The notes under the pieces are model-generated. The model saw nothing but the letters and a program-made list of their open reading frames with translations. It had not been told where the DNA came from and ran no database searches. Positions 15,590 through 25,048 of a stretch of 34,170 bases of DNA are shown one piece after another (the stretch's first letter is position 1; every line of letters begins with the position of its first letter). Origin of the DNA: an uncultured SAR86 cluster bacterium. Its GTDB lineage: Bacteria; Pseudomonadota; Gammaproteobacteria; Magnimaribacterales; D2472. A program made the translations under genes and the position numbers. The stretch lies in assembly GCA_902512655.1 (NCBI GenBank), contig CABXJR010000001.1:115896-150065 (forward strand), read 5' to 3'.

Positions 15590-17418
15590 ATAAGATTGCC
15601 TCCATCAATGAGTTCGTAATTAAATTTGCCAATGTTAACGGTTCAGGTTCAGCAAGTGCGAACCAAATGTTTGCAAAAGGGATATTTAGATCAGGCATAC
15701 CTGTTAGTCCTAAAAATATTTTTCCATCCAACATACAAGGTCTACCAACATGGTTTGAAATAAGAGCAAGCGAAAAAGGATATTTAGGGCGAAAAGCTGG
15801 TATTGATTTTATGGTCGCAATGAATCCTCAATCGTATGCTCAAGATGTAGCTGAAATTAATCCAGGGGGATACCTTTTGTATGACTCATCTTGGAAAAGA
15901 GACTTCAAACGAGAAGATATTAATATCATTGAAGTTCCTTTAACTAGCTTATGCGTTGATGAATTTGATAATCCTAAGACAAGGTTGTTATTTAAAAACC
16001 TTGTCTATGTTGGCGCCCTTTCATATTTGATGGATATTAATCAAGATATTTTTATCAAGCTAATTGAAGAACAATTTAAAGGCAAAGAAAAGCTTATTGC
16101 TCCAAATATTCAAGCCTTTGAGATTGGTTTTAAATACGCAAAAAAACATCTTGTTGATGCTTGTAAAATTAAGGTCAATCAATCAAACCTAACAGATGGA
16201 ATGATCCTCACCAATGGAAATAATGCAGGGGGATTGGGCTGCGTATATGGTGGAGCAACTGTATGCACTTGGTACCCTATTACCCCATCAACATCCCTAG
16301 CAGAATCTTACAAAAAATATTGTGATCAGCTTAGAGTTGATGAAAAAACTGGTAAAAATAAATTTGCCTTTGTTCAAGCCGAAGACGAACTTGCTTCAAT
16401 TGGAATGGCTATTGGAGCAAATTGGAATGGGGCAAGAGCTTTTACAGCTACCAGCGGTCCAGGAATTTCATTGATGACAGAATTTATTGGTTTGGCTTAT
16501 TTTGCTGAAATACCAGTGGTAATTTTTAATATTCAAAGAGGCGGTCCTTCAACTGGTATGCCAACAAGAACTCAACAATCTGATATCCTCTCATGCGCAT
16601 ATGCCTCTCATGGAGATACGAAACACGTGATGCTAATACCCTCTGATCCAAAAGAATGCTTTGAGTTTTCAGCTGATTCATTTGACATATCAGACCGGCT
16701 TCAAACTCCTATATTTGTACTGTCTGACCTGGACATTGGAATGAATGATTGGACATGCCCAGAATTTAATTGGGATGATAATAGAAAATTTGATAGAGGA
16801 AAGGTTTTATCTAAGGATGATCTAGATAATATGGAATCATGGGGTAGGTATCTTGATGTTGATGGAGATGGAATTCCATTTAGAACGCTACCAGGCACTC
16901 ATCCTGAAAAAGGGGCTTATTTTACACGCGGAAGCTCGCATGATGAATATGCAAGATATATTGAGGACGGGGAAGTTAATGCAAGGAATCTTTCAAGAAT
17001 TCTTAAAAAATTTGAAGGTGCTTATAAATTTCTACCTAAACCAATATTCAAACAAGAAACCAATGCTAGTTCAAACGGATTGATATACTTCGGCAGTACT
17101 GAAGCAGCAATGCAAGAATCCTTAGATCAACTCTCCTCTTCAGGTCTTCCAATAGACGCAATGAGAATAAGATCTTTTCCTTTTGGTCCTCAAGTCTGGG
17201 ATTTTATTGATCAGCATGAAACTATTTTTCTTGTTGAGCAAAACAGAGATGCTCAAATGAAAACTCTTATTGTCTCAGAGGGAAGTGTTAATCCAGAAAA
17301 ATTTATTTCAATATTATGTTTTGATGGATCGCCGATTACTGCTAACTTTATCTCAGAATCAATTGCTGATGTTCTATCAAATAAAAATACTGCGAAATCT
17401 GCTAAGGAAATAAAATGA
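15586..17418 (+). CDS. korA: 2-oxoacid:acceptor oxidoreductase, fused gamma-alpha subunit (KorA-like)
   Basis: 610 residues. The N-terminal gamma domain (about 8-190, starting NVNGSGSASANQMFAKG) is fused to the alpha (pyrimidine-binding) domain, which has GNNAGGLGC, YPITPSTSLAE (230-240), QAEDELASIGMA and QRGGPSTGMPTRTQQSD (317-333). This gamma-alpha fusion with a separate beta is the KorA architecture of aerobic 2-oxoglutarate:ferredoxin oxidoreductases such as those of mycobacteria. The substrate is most likely 2-oxoglutarate, with pyruvate or branched 2-oxoacids as alternatives. ATG overlaps the preceding stop as ATGA, and its own stop overlaps the next ATG the same way. Confidence 0.9.
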   Translation: MNKIASINEFVIKFANVNGSGSASANQMFAKGIFRSGIPVSPKNIFPSNIQGLPTWFEIRASEKGYLGRKAGIDFMVAMNPQSYAQDVAEINPGGYLLYDSSWKRDFKREDINIIEVPLTSLCVDEFDNPKTRLLFKNLVYVGALSYLMDINQDIFIKLIEEQFKGKEKLIAPNIQAFEIGFKYAKKHLVDACKIKVNQSNLTDGMILTNGNNAGGLGCVYGGATVCTWYPITPSTSLAESYKKYCDQLRVDEKTGKNKFAFVQAEDELASIGMAIGANWNGARAFTATSGPGISLMTEFIGLAYFAEIPVVIFNIQRGGPSTGMPTRTQQSDILSCAYASHGDTKHVMLIPSDPKECFEFSADSFDISDRLQTPIFVLSDLDIGMNDWTCPEFNWDDNRKFDRGKVLSKDDLDNMESWGRYLDVDGDGIPFRTLPGTHPEKGAYFTRGSSHDEYARYIEDGEVNARNLSRILKKFEGAYKFLPKPIFKQETNASSNGLIYFGSTEAAMQESLDQLSSSGLPIDAMRIRSFPFGPQVWDFIDQHETIFLVEQNRDAQMKTLIVSEGSVNPEKFISILCFDGSPITANFISESIADVLSNKNTAKSAKEIK

Positions 17419-18470
17419 CCTACATTGTTAAGCCCGCTAATCATCACCCAAACCTTGAAAAGAATAAACTTGGATTAACAAGACGAGATTATGAAGGAAC
17501 GATTTCAACTTTATGCGCTGGATGTGGCCACGATTCTATTAGTGCAGCAGTAATAGAGGCTTGTTATGATTTAAGCCTTTCTTCAGATCAAATTGCAAAA
17601 CTCTCAGGAATTGGCTGCTCATCTAAATCTCCCTCATATTTTCTAAATCAAGCTCATGGTTTCAATTCCGTCCATGGAAGAATGCCATCAGTTGCAACTG
17701 GAGCTAATCTTGGGAATAAAGACTTGCTTTATTTAGGTGTCTCAGGAGATGGTGATACTGCATCAATTGGAATTGGACAATTTATGCATGCAGCTAGAAG
17801 GCAGCTTAATATTACTTACATTGTTGAAAATAATGGAACATATGGCCTAACAAAAGGTCAGTTTTCAGCCACGAACGACCAAGGTTCTAAAAGTAAATAT
17901 GGAGAAATAAATACCTTATCCCCAATTGATCTGCCTACTATGGCAATTCAACTTGGTGCAGGATTCGTCGGAAGAAGTTTCTCTGGAGATAAAGATCAAC
18001 TAGTTCCCCTATTAAAAGCAGCAATGAAATTTAAAGGATTTTCGCTTATCGATATTATCTCTCCATGTGTAACTTTTAATAATCATGTTGGTTCTACAAA
18101 GAGCTATGACCACATTAGAGAGCACAACGAATCTATATCTAGCCTTGATTTCGTTCCAATTGGACAAGAAATTAAAACAAACTATGCTGCAGGGACTAAA
18201 GTTGATGTACCGTTGCATGACGGCGAGATGCTGACTCTTGAAAAACTCTCCAAACAATACAACCCACTCGACAAAGGTCAAGCGATTCAAAGCTTAAATG
18301 AAGCTGAAAAAAACGGAAAAGTACTCACAGGTTTGCTCTATATCAATCCTGATGTAAAAGACCATATTGAAATTCTAAATATATCAGATACGCCTCTAAA
18401 TCAGTTAACTGAAAATGAATTATGTCCAGGCTCAAAAAAGCTTAACAAAATTAATGCTAGCTTAAATTAA
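17415..18470 (+). CDS. korB: 2-oxoacid:acceptor oxidoreductase, TPP-binding beta subunit (KorB-like)
   Basis: 351 residues. The TPP site GDGDTASIGIGQ to NN (111-140) is complete. Four cysteines expected to hold the 4Fe-4S cluster are present: CAGCGH (C34, C37), GIGCSS (C68) and SPCVTFN (C218). It decarboxylates the 2-oxoacid on TPP and passes electrons through its cluster to the ferredoxin domains of the first gene product. AAGGAA lies before its ATG, which overlaps the korA stop. It is the last gene of the trio; the next gene is 44 nt away and may or may not share the transcript. Confidence 0.92.
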   Translation: MTYIVKPANHHPNLEKNKLGLTRRDYEGTISTLCAGCGHDSISAAVIEACYDLSLSSDQIAKLSGIGCSSKSPSYFLNQAHGFNSVHGRMPSVATGANLGNKDLLYLGVSGDGDTASIGIGQFMHAARRQLNITYIVENNGTYGLTKGQFSATNDQGSKSKYGEINTLSPIDLPTMAIQLGAGFVGRSFSGDKDQLVPLLKAAMKFKGFSLIDIISPCVTFNNHVGSTKSYDHIREHNESISSLDFVPIGQEIKTNYAAGTKVDVPLHDGEMLTLEKLSKQYNPLDKGQAIQSLNEAEKNGKVLTGLLYINPDVKDHIEILNISDTPLNQLTENELCPGSKKLNKINASLN

Positions 18471-18514
18471 ACTCTAACTATAACTACTCTGAAACATAAT
18501 TAACTGGGTTCTTA

Positions 18515-19168
18515 ATGAAATTTTTTTTAATCAAATCTGTACCAATAACAAAATGGAGCTCAGACAAACCATTAAACTTTTCACCCAAGCCATTAACTAT
18601 ATTTATTCTTTGTATTGGTTTAGTCTTATTTGGATTAGGCGAGTCATTGCTTATTACTGCTGCTATTGGGATGAGCCCATGGACAGTTTTGGCTGAAGGT
18701 TTATCAGTAACAACAGGATTAAGTATAGGCAAACTAACCTTTATCATTAGCCTTGGTGTTTTATTATTATGGATACCCCTAAAACAACATGCGGGAATCG
18801 GAACAGTGCTCAATGTGATTATAATTGCTGCAGTAATTGAATGGTCACTACCTTATCTACCTCATCCTGACAATTTTTTAGCCAAAACAATTCAAGCAAT
18901 CATTGGCACTTTAATAGTTGGTCTCGCAAGCGGCATTTATTTAATAGCAAATCTTGGTCCAGGCCCCAGGGATGGACTAATGACAGGCTGTCAGAGACTA
19001 ACAGATCTCCCAATCGCTTGGGTAAGAGTTTTTTTGGAAGTATTAGTCATAAGCATTGGGTGGAGTTTTGGAGGCACAATTGGTATTGGAACAGCAATCT
19101 TCGCATTTGGAGTTGGTCCAGCTGTATCTTTGGGTCTTTACTCTATTGCATCAATATCCAAAAAATAA
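18515..19168 (+). CDS. YczE-family integral membrane protein
   Basis: 217 residues with about five membrane helices and the YczE-like segments GLGESLLITAAIGMSPWTVL and NLGPGPRDGLMTG. The N-terminal 25 residues are hydrophilic and cytoplasmic. In Bacillus the family is linked to antibiotic synthesis and the mechanism is unknown; in marine bacteria the role is not known. It sits 44 nt after korB with no terminator between, so read-through from the KOR operon is possible. A bidirectional terminator follows it. Confidence 0.82.
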   Translation: MKFFLIKSVPITKWSSDKPLNFSPKPLTIFILCIGLVLFGLGESLLITAAIGMSPWTVLAEGLSVTTGLSIGKLTFIISLGVLLLWIPLKQHAGIGTVLNVIIIAAVIEWSLPYLPHPDNFLAKTIQAIIGTLIVGLASGIYLIANLGPGPRDGLMTGCQRLTDLPIAWVRVFLEVLVISIGWSFGGTIGIGTAIFAFGVGPAVSLGLYSIASISKK

Positions 19169-19179
19169 TTTTTATATAA

Positions 19180-19205
19180 AAAAGGGTGCTAATAAGCACC
19201 CTTTT
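19180..19205. terminator. Bidirectional rho-independent terminator
   Basis: AAAAGGGTGCT and AGCACCCTTTT form a perfect 11-bp stem around a 4-nt loop (AATA). The tails are U-rich on both strands. It lies between the convergent yczE-like and TonB receptor genes and can end both. Confidence 0.9.
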
Positions 19206-19223
19206 AAATTCAAGAGCTAACTC

Positions 19224-21755
19224 TTAGAAATTGTATCCAGCTTTTACATACCAGAAAGCGCCATCGATGCCATAAGGAGAAGTTTCATAATAGATTCCTC
19301 CAAGAACACTTCCAGGAACATCTTCAGCTACAGCTCCAGCCGAGCCATCCATCTTAAGAGCTTCAGTATCAAATAAGTTTTGAACACCGGCTGAAAGATA
19401 GAAATTATCGGTAAGATCAATGCTCACTGATGCATCAACAGTCCACTCAGCATCTGCGTCTGTACCAAACCAATCAGCGTGAACTGCATAGTATTCACCG
19501 TACATATTTGCACGAACGAATGAGCTAACTCTATCACTCCAAGTTTGAGCAATGGTTATAGTCATTCTATCTTCTGGCAGACCTTCTTCTAAGCGCTTAA
19601 CTTTTCCAGCGCCTGTTACTGCGCCAGAGTTTGTAACTTCTGTTTCTGTATGGTTCCATGCAGCACTTATATCTGCGTCAGCTCCCATCAAAACAGTGCT
19701 ATATGTTGCAACTATGTCAAAGCCTGTGGTTTCTGTATCAAAATCATTAGTAAAGTAATTCACTTGACCAATTAGCTCTGGACTAGGAATTCCAGCAGCA
19801 CCCATTGCTGCAACCTGAGCTGCTGTAGGAGCTGCATTACTTGTTAAAGCAACCCTATCTTCAAGCTCAATTACAAAGAAGTCAGCTGTAAGAGAATAAT
19901 CTCCTGAATCATAAACAAGACCAAACGAGGTATTGGTTGCTTCTTCAGGTTTTAACTGTCCAGCACCAAGTTTAAAACCAGGCAATGTTTGAGCCTGTGT
20001 GAGCTCACCCTCAACAAGAGTGGTTTGAGTATTTACTACGTTAACCTGTCCCTGAGTTGGAGCCCTAAAACCAGTACTTGTAGAAGCACGCCATGCTAGA
20101 TTATCAGAAACTTGATATCTTGCGTTTAGTTTAAAGTCATTAGTATCACCAAACGATGAATAGTCTTCGTATCTAAAAGAGCCTCCTAAAAGGAATTCAT
20201 CGCTAACTTGATTTTCTAGATCAAGATATAGTCCGTAACTTCTTCTGGTGAAAGCACCTTGAGAGTCTGGTGAGAAACCAGCAAAACCATGAGAACCAAC
20301 ATTGAATCCTTGCAAGGCGTATTTACCAGCCTTCCAAGAAGCCTCTTCACCTGAAATTACTTCAAATGTTTCTTCTCTCCACTCAAGACCATATGCAACA
20401 GTCATAGAATCAACTTGCCTTGTTAGATCAAAATTGAAAACTTTTTCTAACTCAATGTAAGAGCCAGTGTTAAAATTACGAGGAGTATCAGGACCCATTG
20501 AAGGATTCACAGTATTATTAAGACCAAAGTCAGCTTCATTTCTACCAACTGATCCACTAAGGTCATATGAATGGCCGCTTAAGAAGCCTTCAGTAATATC
20601 ACCCCTTCTTCCAATTGTAAGAGAGGTATCTGTAATATTGCCCAAAAACCTTGGTGTGTATCCACCAGGAGCAACTTGATTCATAATAAAGCAGCTTGTA
20701 TCAGCAGCAATTAAATCTCTTGTTGCATAATCGGATGGATCAATTAATTGAGATGTACCAGTTCCATATGCGCAGTTTCCATCAATATTACCAACTAGCC
20801 TATAGGGATCATCACCAACAGGATTAGTGAAAACCCCATCTCTGCCATCTGGATTACGATAATAAAATCCACCATCCACATCTCTTTCAGAGTAGTTACC
20901 AAACATATAAGACTCTGAACCATCACTATTTGTAACACCTGAGTTCATAAAGAAAGTAACATCATCATCAACTATTGGAGCACCCCAAATTTGACAAGGA
21001 TTTGCAACTGCTGAATTACCAGCAGCAACTAAATCCGCACAATCAGGTCTTTGCACACTTCTTGAAGTGTCATCAGCTTGTCTGATCTGGAAACTTGTTG
21101 TAACAAAGCCATCTTGACCAAGCGGCATACCATACTTACCAGCGATAGTAGTTGTGTTACCGTCTCCTTCTGTGTATTCACCTGTTTTGTATGAAAGACT
21201 TCCACCTTCTGAAATATCATCTAATACAAAGTTAATTACGCCGGCAATAGCATCCGAACCATATTGAGCAGACGCACCGTCTCTTAGGACTTCCACTCTT
21301 TTTAGTGCGATTGCTGGAATAACAGAAACATCTGCACCCTGTGAACCATCATTAACTCCACCACCCTGGAAAGCAATAACCGAAGCATGGTGACGTCTTT
21401 TACCATTAGTAAAAATCAAAGTAGCGTCAGCTGATAAACCTCTTAAATTAGCAGGACGAATCATACTTGCAGCATCACTAATAGGTTGCAAGTGAACATT
21501 TAATGAAGGAACGCTTCCTTGAAGCTGCATAAGTAAGTCGTCTGTACCAGTTTTACTGATATCCTCGGCACTTAATACATCAACTGGAACAGGTGAACTA
21601 GAAACTGATCTAGGTTTACCACGAGTACCAATACTAACAACTTCTTCTACGAATTCGTTATCTTGTGCAAATGAACCAACTGAAAGCATTGAGCTTACAG
21701 CTATAATTGTTGTTAAGGACAGTTTTGTAATAGTCCAAGTATCTTTATTTAACAT
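19224..21755 (-). CDS. TonB-dependent outer-membrane receptor
   Basis: 843 residues. Signal peptide about 1-30 (cleavage after SFA), a TonB box region EEVVSIGTRG, a plug domain (DVLSAEDISKTGTDDLL, then NLRGLSADATLIFTNGKRRH and VEVLRDGASAQYGSDAIAGVINF) and a barrel ending in an aromatic C-terminus (VKAGYNF). The ligand is not identifiable; the plug wording (GKRRH, GSDAIAGVIN) is of the type found in broad marine receptor families for carbohydrates, peptides or iron complexes. AGGGAG precedes the ATG. It is a single gene with its own terminator, and its upstream region holds an 18-bp palindrome. PutA is the adjacent upstream gene. Confidence 0.95.
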   Translation of the reverse strand: MLNKDTWTITKLSLTTIIAVSSMLSVGSFAQDNEFVEEVVSIGTRGKPRSVSSSPVPVDVLSAEDISKTGTDDLLMQLQGSVPSLNVHLQPISDAASMIRPANLRGLSADATLIFTNGKRRHHASVIAFQGGGVNDGSQGADVSVIPAIALKRVEVLRDGASAQYGSDAIAGVINFVLDDISEGGSLSYKTGEYTEGDGNTTTIAGKYGMPLGQDGFVTTSFQIRQADDTSRSVQRPDCADLVAAGNSAVANPCQIWGAPIVDDDVTFFMNSGVTNSDGSESYMFGNYSERDVDGGFYYRNPDGRDGVFTNPVGDDPYRLVGNIDGNCAYGTGTSQLIDPSDYATRDLIAADTSCFIMNQVAPGGYTPRFLGNITDTSLTIGRRGDITEGFLSGHSYDLSGSVGRNEADFGLNNTVNPSMGPDTPRNFNTGSYIELEKVFNFDLTRQVDSMTVAYGLEWREETFEVISGEEASWKAGKYALQGFNVGSHGFAGFSPDSQGAFTRRSYGLYLDLENQVSDEFLLGGSFRYEDYSSFGDTNDFKLNARYQVSDNLAWRASTSTGFRAPTQGQVNVVNTQTTLVEGELTQAQTLPGFKLGAGQLKPEEATNTSFGLVYDSGDYSLTADFFVIELEDRVALTSNAAPTAAQVAAMGAAGIPSPELIGQVNYFTNDFDTETTGFDIVATYSTVLMGADADISAAWNHTETEVTNSGAVTGAGKVKRLEEGLPEDRMTITIAQTWSDRVSSFVRANMYGEYYAVHADWFGTDADAEWTVDASVSIDLTDNFYLSAGVQNLFDTEALKMDGSAGAVAEDVPGSVLGGIYYETSPYGIDGAFWYVKAGYNF

Positions 21756-21826
21756 GTTATCTCCCTAAGAATAGATAAAAATATTTACGTTTAGTGTGTT
21801 TTATACACCAATTTGAAGTTTTTAGC

Positions 21827-21844
21827 TAATTTGAATTCAAATTA
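21827..21844. promoter_or_regulatory. Perfect 18-bp palindrome upstream of the first TonB receptor
   Basis: TAATTTGAATTCAAATTA reads identically on both strands, 72-89 nt before the receptor ATG. A half-site AATTTGAA recurs 18 nt closer to the gene (21810-21817). On the minus strand a -10-like TATAAA lies still closer to the ATG. The placement would suit a dimeric regulator near the -35 region. Confidence 0.45.
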
Positions 21845-21876
21845 TATGTGATTAAACTCTTTAAATATAAGACTTT

Positions 21877-21902
21877 TTAAGGTTGTTGATTAAGGTTGTT
21901 GA
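21877..21902. repeat. Tandem 13-bp duplication
   Basis: TTAAGGTTGTTGA occurs twice back to back with no mismatch, directly after the PutA stop and before the TonB receptor promoter region. It could be a recent slippage duplication or a pair of protein-binding sites. Confidence 0.7.
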
Positions 21903-21908
21903 AAAAAT

Positions 21909-24900
21909 TTAACCCTCATCATTTAAATTAATCAGGTCTATATTTCCACCTATAGCAACTGTATTTATAGTAATTACCCTTTCATCCATAAATTGCAAGA
22001 GATAATTAGGTCCGCCAGCCTTAAAGCCAGAACCAGACAAATTTTTCCCACCAAAGGGCTGAGTTTCAACCACAGCTCCGACAATATCTCTATTTATATA
22101 TATATTTCCACTAGATGTTTTTTTTGCAGCATCTAAAGCTTTTGCATCAATTCTTGTATGAATCCCAAAAGTAAGAGCAAAGCCTTTTGCGTTAATCGCT
22201 TCAATACATTCATTTAAAGTGTCTTCAGAAAATGAGGCTATGTGAAGAATGGGTCCAAACTGCTCTTCATCTGGTATTGAGCTTAATTCAAGCTCAATTA
22301 AAGTGGGTGCATGCCAAGAACCATCAATAGGAATGTCTTCTGTTGAAACTTGAAAAATATTATGGCCATCTGCATTCATTTTAGAAATATAGTTCTGGAG
22401 TTTTTTAAGAGCATTAGCAGTAATAATTGGTCCCACATCAACTCCCGGATCACTAGGAATACCAACTGTGAGATCATTCATCGCTCCTTTTAACATTGAC
22501 AGGAGTTCTGGATAAATTTCTTGATCAACTAAAAGTAATCTTAAAGCTGAACATCTTTGACCTGCTGAATTAAATGCTGAACGAATAATATCATCACATG
22601 CCCTTTCTAATAATGCGCTCGAATCAACAACCATTGTGTTTAAACCGCCAGTTTCAGCGATTAATGGAATAATTTTTCCAGGTTTAGATGATAAACTTTT
22701 ATGTATCATTTTTGCTGTTTGAAGAGAACCAGTAAACGCAACTAAGTCTATGGTCTTATTTGAAATAATAGCCTGTCCCAAGTCACCGTCACCAAGAAAT
22801 AAATGAAGTGAATCTTCCGGCAAACCTTTTTCAAAAAATAAATTAATAGCCTCAAAAGCAATAATGGGAGTATGTTCAGAAGGCTTAGAAATAATTGTGT
22901 TTCCGCCAGCCAAGGCGGCTGCGATTTGTCCAATTGTAATTGCAAGAGGAAAATTCCACGGACTAATACACAAAACAATCCCTTTTGGGCCATACTCCAA
23001 TATATTATCCTCTCCAGTGGGGCCTTTTTGAGAGATAGGCTTTAAATTAAGTGCTTGTTGAGCATAATATCTAAGAAAATCAACTGCCTCTCTGATTTCA
23101 TCTAGTGAGTCTTCAAGAGTTTTACCAGCTTCATGCATTAGCAAGTAGACGAATTTAGCTTGCTGATCTTCAAGCATGTCTGCTACAGAAATTAAGATTT
23201 CGTTTTTAGACTCAGTCGAGCAATTAGCCCATTCTTCTGAAGGATAGATAATTTTTTCATTAATGGATTCAAGATCACAGGTTTCTATGATGCCAATAGT
23301 CTTTTTGTTACATTTAGAAATTATCTCAATAGGAGAATTTTTTAGAGTTTCGTGCATTGATCTAGAATAGGCATGAAAGCTTATTTTAGAAAATTGATTT
23401 ACCTTTTTCATGAGGGCTTGAATGGAATCCTGCTCATTTAAATCAAATCCATCAGAGTTAATTCGTGGTAGGTATAAATTTCTTGGCAGCTCTAAATTAG
23501 ATATATTTAGATGATCGATCTTATCTTTAATTACCTCTGCTGGATTTTGGGCTAGATCACTCTCAGGAATATTGTTATTCAAGTACTTGTTTATAAATGA
23601 GCTATTAGCCCCATTTTCTAGAAGCCTTCTAACCAAATAAGGCAATAACTCTTTGTGACGACCTATTGGACAATAGATGGTTGTATCTGGAAATTGCTCA
23701 TAGGATGACTGGCAAGCTGAATATAACAATTCCCCCATTCCATATAGCCTCTGGAATTCTATCTTGTTGTTGCTGCCTTCACTAAGACTCATAATTGAAG
23801 CGATTGAGTGAGCATTATGAGTTGCAAAACTAACATCTAAGTTGTCACATTCTAGGAGCCTTTTTGCCGTTACAAGGTAATTGAGATCAGTAAGGTGTTT
23901 ATTTGTAAAAACAGGGTAACCCTTAAGCCCTTTTACTTGGGCGTTCTTAATCTCATAATCCCAATAGGCTCCCTTTACAAGTCGTACATGCATCTTATCT
24001 CTTTCTTTAGATAAATTATCAAGCCAATCAACAACGGCAAGCGATCTTTTTCCATAAGCCTGAACTGCCAACCCAAGACCAGGCCATGATTTGATTGCAG
24101 GATCCAAAGCAATATTTTCAATCAATTCCAAGCTTAAAGATAAGCGATCTTGTTCTTCTGCATCAATTGTTACAGCCACATCCTTTCTTGCGGCTTCAAC
24201 AACAAGATCCTTAAGTCTTGGAAGTAAAAATTTATTTACATTGTTAATATGAAGAGTGTCATATTTTGAATATAGCGCAGATAACTTAATAGAAATTCCA
24301 TTATTTAAACCTGCTGCAAGATTTATCTCAGATATTAAATGAATAGATTCCATGTAAGACTCAAAATACTGAGTTGATTGACCTTGATTTCGGGAGGCCT
24401 CTCCAAGCATGTCAAAAGAGCATGGGTGCGTCTTTAACCAGTCTGAATCCCTCAACTCTCTAATACTTTCTGCACATACAAACTCTTTGCTTAAAACTTG
24501 CATTGCTACCTGCACAGCCTCTCTAATAGAAGATTCTCCAATTTTCTTACCAAGTGCAATCAACCAATTATTACTAGCATGATTAGACGCCCGAAGAAAT
24601 TCTTTGGAAAATGCAAGCCCCCAAGTTGCAGAATTGACCAAAAAACTCTCTGCTTTCCCTAGATGCTCAGACCACTTAGCAGAAGTTAGCTTTTCATTAA
24701 TCAAAGCATCTCTGGTTGGGTTGTCAGGTATGCGCATTAATGATTCAGCTAGGCACATCAGAGCGATTCCTTCAGAATTAGATAATCCATATTGCTCCAT
24801 AAAAGCATCTAATTTTGTGCGTTTATTTTTATTAGTTCGACAATATTTGATTATTGATTGAGTATTCTGGGCTATTTCTGGATCATCTAAAAAATATGAT

Positions 24901-24965
24901 TCTCCTAGCAAAAACTTTGCCAATTCTTGCTCATCGACAAACTTAGCTTCACTGCTTAAAAACAT
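21909..24965 (-). CDS. putA: Bifunctional proline dehydrogenase / L-glutamate gamma-semialdehyde dehydrogenase
   Basis: 1018 residues, the short type of PutA without the N-terminal ribbon-helix-helix repressor domain. The FAD-dependent proline dehydrogenase domain (about 90-460) shows RLVKGAYWDYEI (328-339) and YLVRRLLENGANSSF. The aldehyde dehydrogenase domain shows SPWNFPL (668-674), Glu771 and the catalytic Cys805 in SAGQRCSAL. It oxidises proline to P5C and then to glutamate, with channelling between sites and electrons passing to the quinone pool. It sits 83 nt downstream of the ABC permease and has no visible repressor domain, so it must be regulated by another protein or not at all. 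Confidence 0.97.
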   Translation of the reverse strand: MFLSSEAKFVDEQELAKFLLGESYFLDDPEIAQNTQSIIKYCRTNKNKRTKLDAFMEQYGLSNSEGIALMCLAESLMRIPDNPTRDALINEKLTSAKWSEHLGKAESFLVNSATWGLAFSKEFLRASNHASNNWLIALGKKIGESSIREAVQVAMQVLSKEFVCAESIRELRDSDWLKTHPCSFDMLGEASRNQGQSTQYFESYMESIHLISEINLAAGLNNGISIKLSALYSKYDTLHINNVNKFLLPRLKDLVVEAARKDVAVTIDAEEQDRLSLSLELIENIALDPAIKSWPGLGLAVQAYGKRSLAVVDWLDNLSKERDKMHVRLVKGAYWDYEIKNAQVKGLKGYPVFTNKHLTDLNYLVTAKRLLECDNLDVSFATHNAHSIASIMSLSEGSNNKIEFQRLYGMGELLYSACQSSYEQFPDTTIYCPIGRHKELLPYLVRRLLENGANSSFINKYLNNNIPESDLAQNPAEVIKDKIDHLNISNLELPRNLYLPRINSDGFDLNEQDSIQALMKKVNQFSKISFHAYSRSMHETLKNSPIEIISKCNKKTIGIIETCDLESINEKIIYPSEEWANCSTESKNEILISVADMLEDQQAKFVYLLMHEAGKTLEDSLDEIREAVDFLRYYAQQALNLKPISQKGPTGEDNILEYGPKGIVLCISPWNFPLAITIGQIAAALAGGNTIISKPSEHTPIIAFEAINLFFEKGLPEDSLHLFLGDGDLGQAIISNKTIDLVAFTGSLQTAKMIHKSLSSKPGKIIPLIAETGGLNTMVVDSSALLERACDDIIRSAFNSAGQRCSALRLLLVDQEIYPELLSMLKGAMNDLTVGIPSDPGVDVGPIITANALKKLQNYISKMNADGHNIFQVSTEDIPIDGSWHAPTLIELELSSIPDEEQFGPILHIASFSEDTLNECIEAINAKGFALTFGIHTRIDAKALDAAKKTSSGNIYINRDIVGAVVETQPFGGKNLSGSGFKAGGPNYLLQFMDERVITINTVAIGGNIDLINLNDEG

Positions 24966-25048
24966 AAATTTATCTTAGTCAGTTTCTATTGTGATAAGCA
25001 AGAAAAGCACTAAAACATTTCAGAACTTTTATATGTATAACGAAATAG

